A DNA stretch of 16,711 nucleotides from an uncultured Treponema sp. (lineage in GTDB: Bacteria > Spirochaetota > Spirochaetia > Treponematales > Treponemataceae): positions 1 through 16,711 of the forward strand of contig CAKZZO010000058.1 of NCBI GenBank assembly GCA_937885175.1, given 5' to 3'. Under the pieces are notes generated by a model. The model was not told the DNA's origin. It saw nothing but the letters and a program-made list of their open reading frames with translations, and ran no database searches. Both the position numbers and the translations under genes were made by a program. Below, piece by piece: positions 14,192 through 16,711 of this stretch (position 1 is its first letter; every line of letters begins with the position of its first letter).

Positions 14192-16573
14192 ATGACCGAA
14201 GAGAAGAATCGCTGTGTAGTGACTGGCTTGGGCATGATTTGTGCCATCGGAAACTCTGTTGAAGAGTCTTGGAAAAATGTGCTGGCATCCGTTTCTGGCA
14301 TCAAGCACACAAAAACAGTGGACACCGAAAACTGCTATGCTACTTTGGCTGCAGAAGTAAACTGCGACACCCTGGACGACATTGACGCCCCCGAAGAAAA
14401 AGACCGTGCATCCAAATTGTGCCTCAAGGCTGCAAAGGAAGCATTGGCTGATTCTGGCCTGGCAAAAGGAAATGACGACCCCCGCGTGAGCGTTATTATC
14501 GGCAGTTGTGTAGGCGGCGCAGTAAGCATCGAACATTACTACAAGCACGGCAAGGATAAAAAAGACATCCTCAAAATGCCGATTGCGCCGATTGCTTCTC
14601 AGGTTGCGGAGCTTGCAGGTGCGGGTGGTATCGTCACGAACGTGGGTAACGCCTGTGCCGCAGGTACGATTAGCGTGGCCTATGCATGCGATTTGATTCG
14701 TGCAGGCAAGGCAGATGTAGTTCTGGCTGGTGGTGCGGATTCTTTTGCATCTATTCCCTATGCTGGATTCCTTTCTCTTCATGCATTGGACGAAAACGGC
14801 TGTTCACCCTTTAACCGCTGTACTGGCATTACGCTGGGCGAAGGAGCGGGTATGGTCATTGTGGAGTCTTACGCACATGCAAAGGCTCGCGGTGCAAAAG
14901 TCTACTGTGAGGTTTTGGGTGCAGGCGTTACAACCGATGCGCATCATATCACCGCTCCCCGTGAAGACGGACTCTGTCAGATTGAAGCCATTAACCGTGC
15001 GATTGAAAATTCCGGTGTGTCTAAAAAAGACATTGGCTATGTAAACGGTCACGGAACAGGAACGGCAAAGAACGACAATGCGGAATTCCTTTCGCTCCAC
15101 GCTGTTTTTGACGGCGAAAATGACAATCTGAGCGCAAGTTCTACCAAGGCAATGACTGGCCACTGTCTGGGTGCTGCTGGTGCAATTGAGGCTGTCTTCT
15201 CAATCAAGGCACTGACAACGAATACTGTGCTTCCCACCTTGGGCTATACCGATGAAGACAAGGAAAAACTCAAGGAAAAAGCGGGCAAGATTGAATTCGT
15301 TCAGAATGTGCCCCATGCAAAAGAACTTACTGCCGTAATGAGCAATTCATTCGCTTTTGGCGGAAACAACGCAAGTATCATCTTCAGTAAGAATGCTGGC
15401 AATGTAAAAGTAAGCGATGCAAAGCCCAATATTGCCATTACTGGTCTCGGCATTGTAAATCCTCTGGGTCATACAAAAGAAGCCTATATCGCACAGGTTA
15501 AGGCAGATGCGAGACCTAGGGAAACAAGCATTCATTCTACAATAGAAACATCTGAATATGACGATTTGGGAATCAAGATGGCCTTCTACCGCAAACTGGA
15601 CAATTTCAGCCAGCTGCAGGTTGTAACAGGTATGCGCGCCCTGAAAGATGCAAAACTCACCGTTACCGAAGAAAATGCAAAGGACATCGGTAATATCGTG
15701 GGTACCAGCGAAGGCGCACTTGGTTCAACATACGATTTTGAAGAACTGATTGGCGAAAAAGGAAACGCAAAGGGAAGCGCATTCAAGTTCCCCAACACCG
15801 TGTACAATGCGGCAGGCGGATACCTTTCCATCTGCTCTGGCTTGAAAGGCTACAGCGTTACCGTAACCAGCGGTCCGCTTTCTGGCCTGACAAGCATCCT
15901 GTATGCAATGAATGTTATCAAGGAAGGACAGGAAAAAATCATGCTGGCAACGGGCAATGATGAAAATATCCCCATCCTTGACAATCTCTTTAACGAACTG
16001 GGCTACAAGGCAAAGTCTGTTACGGCTCCTTTTGCTGGTGCAGATGGATTTGTTCTTGGTGACGCAAGCACTTCTCTGGTGCTGGAAGACGATGCCAATG
16101 CAAAGAGCCGCGGTGCCACCGTATACGCGCATGTACTTGGCTACGGAAACGGTCGCCACAACGTACGATTTGGCTCTCTCCGCGGAACGGAAGACGCTCT
16201 TGAAAAGGCAATCGCTGACGCACTGGCAGATTCTGGCGTAAAGGCAGAAGAAATTGACGCTGTGTACGGCTTTGCAAACGGCATGAAAGTTGTGGACGAC
16301 ATTGAAAAGACAGTTCTTGCAAAGTGCTTTGCTGACAAGCCTGCCTTTGAAATCAAAGAACGTGTTGGTGAAGGTCGTGCCGGTACTGCCGCCCTGCAGG
16401 TTGCCCACGCTGCAATGATGCTTCACGGAGACATTGCAAGCGATAAGGCATACGTCATCGCAAAAGACGGTAGCGTAAGCCGCAAGACTGTAGACGGCAA
16501 GTCACTGAATAAAGTGCTGGTTCTTTCATTCGCACTTGGCGGCTCATACACCGCTGTAGTGCTTTCAAAATAA
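14192..16573 (+). CDS. Fused ketosynthase and ketosynthase-like (chain-length-factor-type) protein
   Basis: A 793-residue protein of two thiolase-fold ketosynthase domains. Domain 1 (about 5-401) is FabF-like with an intact triad: Cys155 (GNACAAG), His287 (NGHGTGT) and His324 (TGHCLGAAG), plus Lys319. Domain 2 (about 412-793) aligns along its length but has lost the triad: the Cys position falls in SGPLSG (Gly561/Pro562), the first His region reads YGFANGMK, and the second His aligns with Glu727 in VGEGRAG, while Lys722 is kept. That is the logic of KS-alpha/KS-beta (chain length factor) pairs, here fused in one chain. It would condense malonyl units on the adjacent ACP. GAGGA at 14180-14184 supports the start. 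Acyltransferase, ketoreductase and dehydratase are not in the window. Confidence 0.88.
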   Translation: MTEEKNRCVVTGLGMICAIGNSVEESWKNVLASVSGIKHTKTVDTENCYATLAAEVNCDTLDDIDAPEEKDRASKLCLKAAKEALADSGLAKGNDDPRVSVIIGSCVGGAVSIEHYYKHGKDKKDILKMPIAPIASQVAELAGAGGIVTNVGNACAAGTISVAYACDLIRAGKADVVLAGGADSFASIPYAGFLSLHALDENGCSPFNRCTGITLGEGAGMVIVESYAHAKARGAKVYCEVLGAGVTTDAHHITAPREDGLCQIEAINRAIENSGVSKKDIGYVNGHGTGTAKNDNAEFLSLHAVFDGENDNLSASSTKAMTGHCLGAAGAIEAVFSIKALTTNTVLPTLGYTDEDKEKLKEKAGKIEFVQNVPHAKELTAVMSNSFAFGGNNASIIFSKNAGNVKVSDAKPNIAITGLGIVNPLGHTKEAYIAQVKADARPRETSIHSTIETSEYDDLGIKMAFYRKLDNFSQLQVVTGMRALKDAKLTVTEENAKDIGNIVGTSEGALGSTYDFEELIGEKGNAKGSAFKFPNTVYNAAGGYLSICSGLKGYSVTVTSGPLSGLTSILYAMNVIKEGQEKIMLATGNDENIPILDNLFNELGYKAKSVTAPFAGADGFVLGDASTSLVLEDDANAKSRGATVYAHVLGYGNGRHNVRFGSLRGTEDALEKAIADALADSGVKAEEIDAVYGFANGMKVVDDIEKTVLAKCFADKPAFEIKERVGEGRAGTAALQVAHAAMMLHGDIASDKAYVIAKDGSVSRKTVDGKSLNKVLVLSFALGGSYTAVVLSK

Positions 16574-16604
16574 AAATTGCTTCTAGTGTATGTGCTGGAT
16601 AAAG

Positions 16605-16640
16605 GCTCTCTGTGCGATGTGCATGGAGGGCGTTTTTTCT
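16605..16640 (+). terminator. Intrinsic terminator of the ACP/ketosynthase unit
   Basis: GCTCTCTGTGC (16605-16615) pairs with GCATGGAGGGC (16621-16631) over 11 bp including three G-U pairs, with loop GATGT, followed by T tract 16633-16638. It lies 31 nt after the stop codon. Confidence 0.85.
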
Positions 16641-16652
16641 GTAATTGACAGG

Positions 16653-16711
16653 CTTTCAGGGCAAACGCATTATAGATATCGTGCTTGCATATCGGCTGGA
16701 CAAATGAAATG
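16653..16711 (-). repeat. Right copy of 59-bp terminal inverted repeat
   Basis: Reverse complement of 18-76 with two differences (57 of 59 identical). It begins 13 nt after the terminator T tract and runs to the final base of the window, so its outer end is not seen. Confidence 0.9.

Noticed and set aside
18..16711. The whole window as a transposon with terminal inverted repeats
   Set aside because: No transposase, integrase or resolvase gene and the cargo is housekeeping genes; a dispersed repeat at contig ends is a simpler reading.

Overview
The window reads like chromosomal DNA of a fermentative, anaerobic bacterium of mid-range GC. I infer a spirochaete of the Treponema group. The hints are a CHASE2-type adenylate cyclase paired with a small SH3 protein, a stand-alone PTS EIIA, pyruvate formate-lyase with its activase, and the codon and protein style. 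No marker gene (rRNA, tRNA, ribosomal protein) is present, so this placement is an inference. No CRISPR array, transposase, integrase or phage gene was seen.

Layout from left to right: (1) a forward block with a PTS EIIA-like protein, a hypothetical protein and a membrane-anchored lytic transglycosylase; (2) a reverse pflB-pflA operon for anaerobic pyruvate cleavage; (3) a 570-base gap holding the pflB promoter and a divergent promoter-to-terminator unit of about 205 nt, which looks like an unassigned structured RNA or leader with a 15-codon mini-ORF, followed by a hypothetical gene; (4) a reverse pair, an exported SH3 protein and a CHASE2/class III adenylate cyclase; (5) a forward CPA2 cation:proton antiporter with a C-terminal CBS-like region; (6) a reverse murJ/Xaa-Pro-type peptidase pair with an ATGA overlap; (7) a forward two-gene unit: an acyl carrier protein and a 793-residue protein of two ketosynthase domains. 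The first domain has a complete Cys-His-His triad and the second has lost all three residues. It therefore looks like a natural ketosynthase/chain-length-factor fusion, and it is the best candidate here for an undescribed pathway.

Non-coding structure is rich. An almost perfect 59-bp inverted repeat lies at the two ends of the window (18-76 and 16653-16711). A two-hairpin element occurs in two of the three convergent gene gaps, and its stems differ by paired compensatory changes. Three successive palindromes lie between the ACP and ketosynthase genes. Four genes have a good -10 box only about 4-8 nt before the start codon, which suggests leaderless mRNAs. Intrinsic terminators are clear after the EIIA gene, the small RNA and the ketosynthase gene.

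Functionally, most genes are housekeeping or envelope related: peptidoglycan turnover (lytic transglycosylase), lipid II export (MurJ), mixed-acid fermentation (PFL), cAMP signalling, ion homeostasis and peptide degradation. The ACP/KS-CLF unit stands apart as possible specialised fatty-acid or polyene-like synthesis. The acyltransferase, reductase and dehydratase partners are not in this window.
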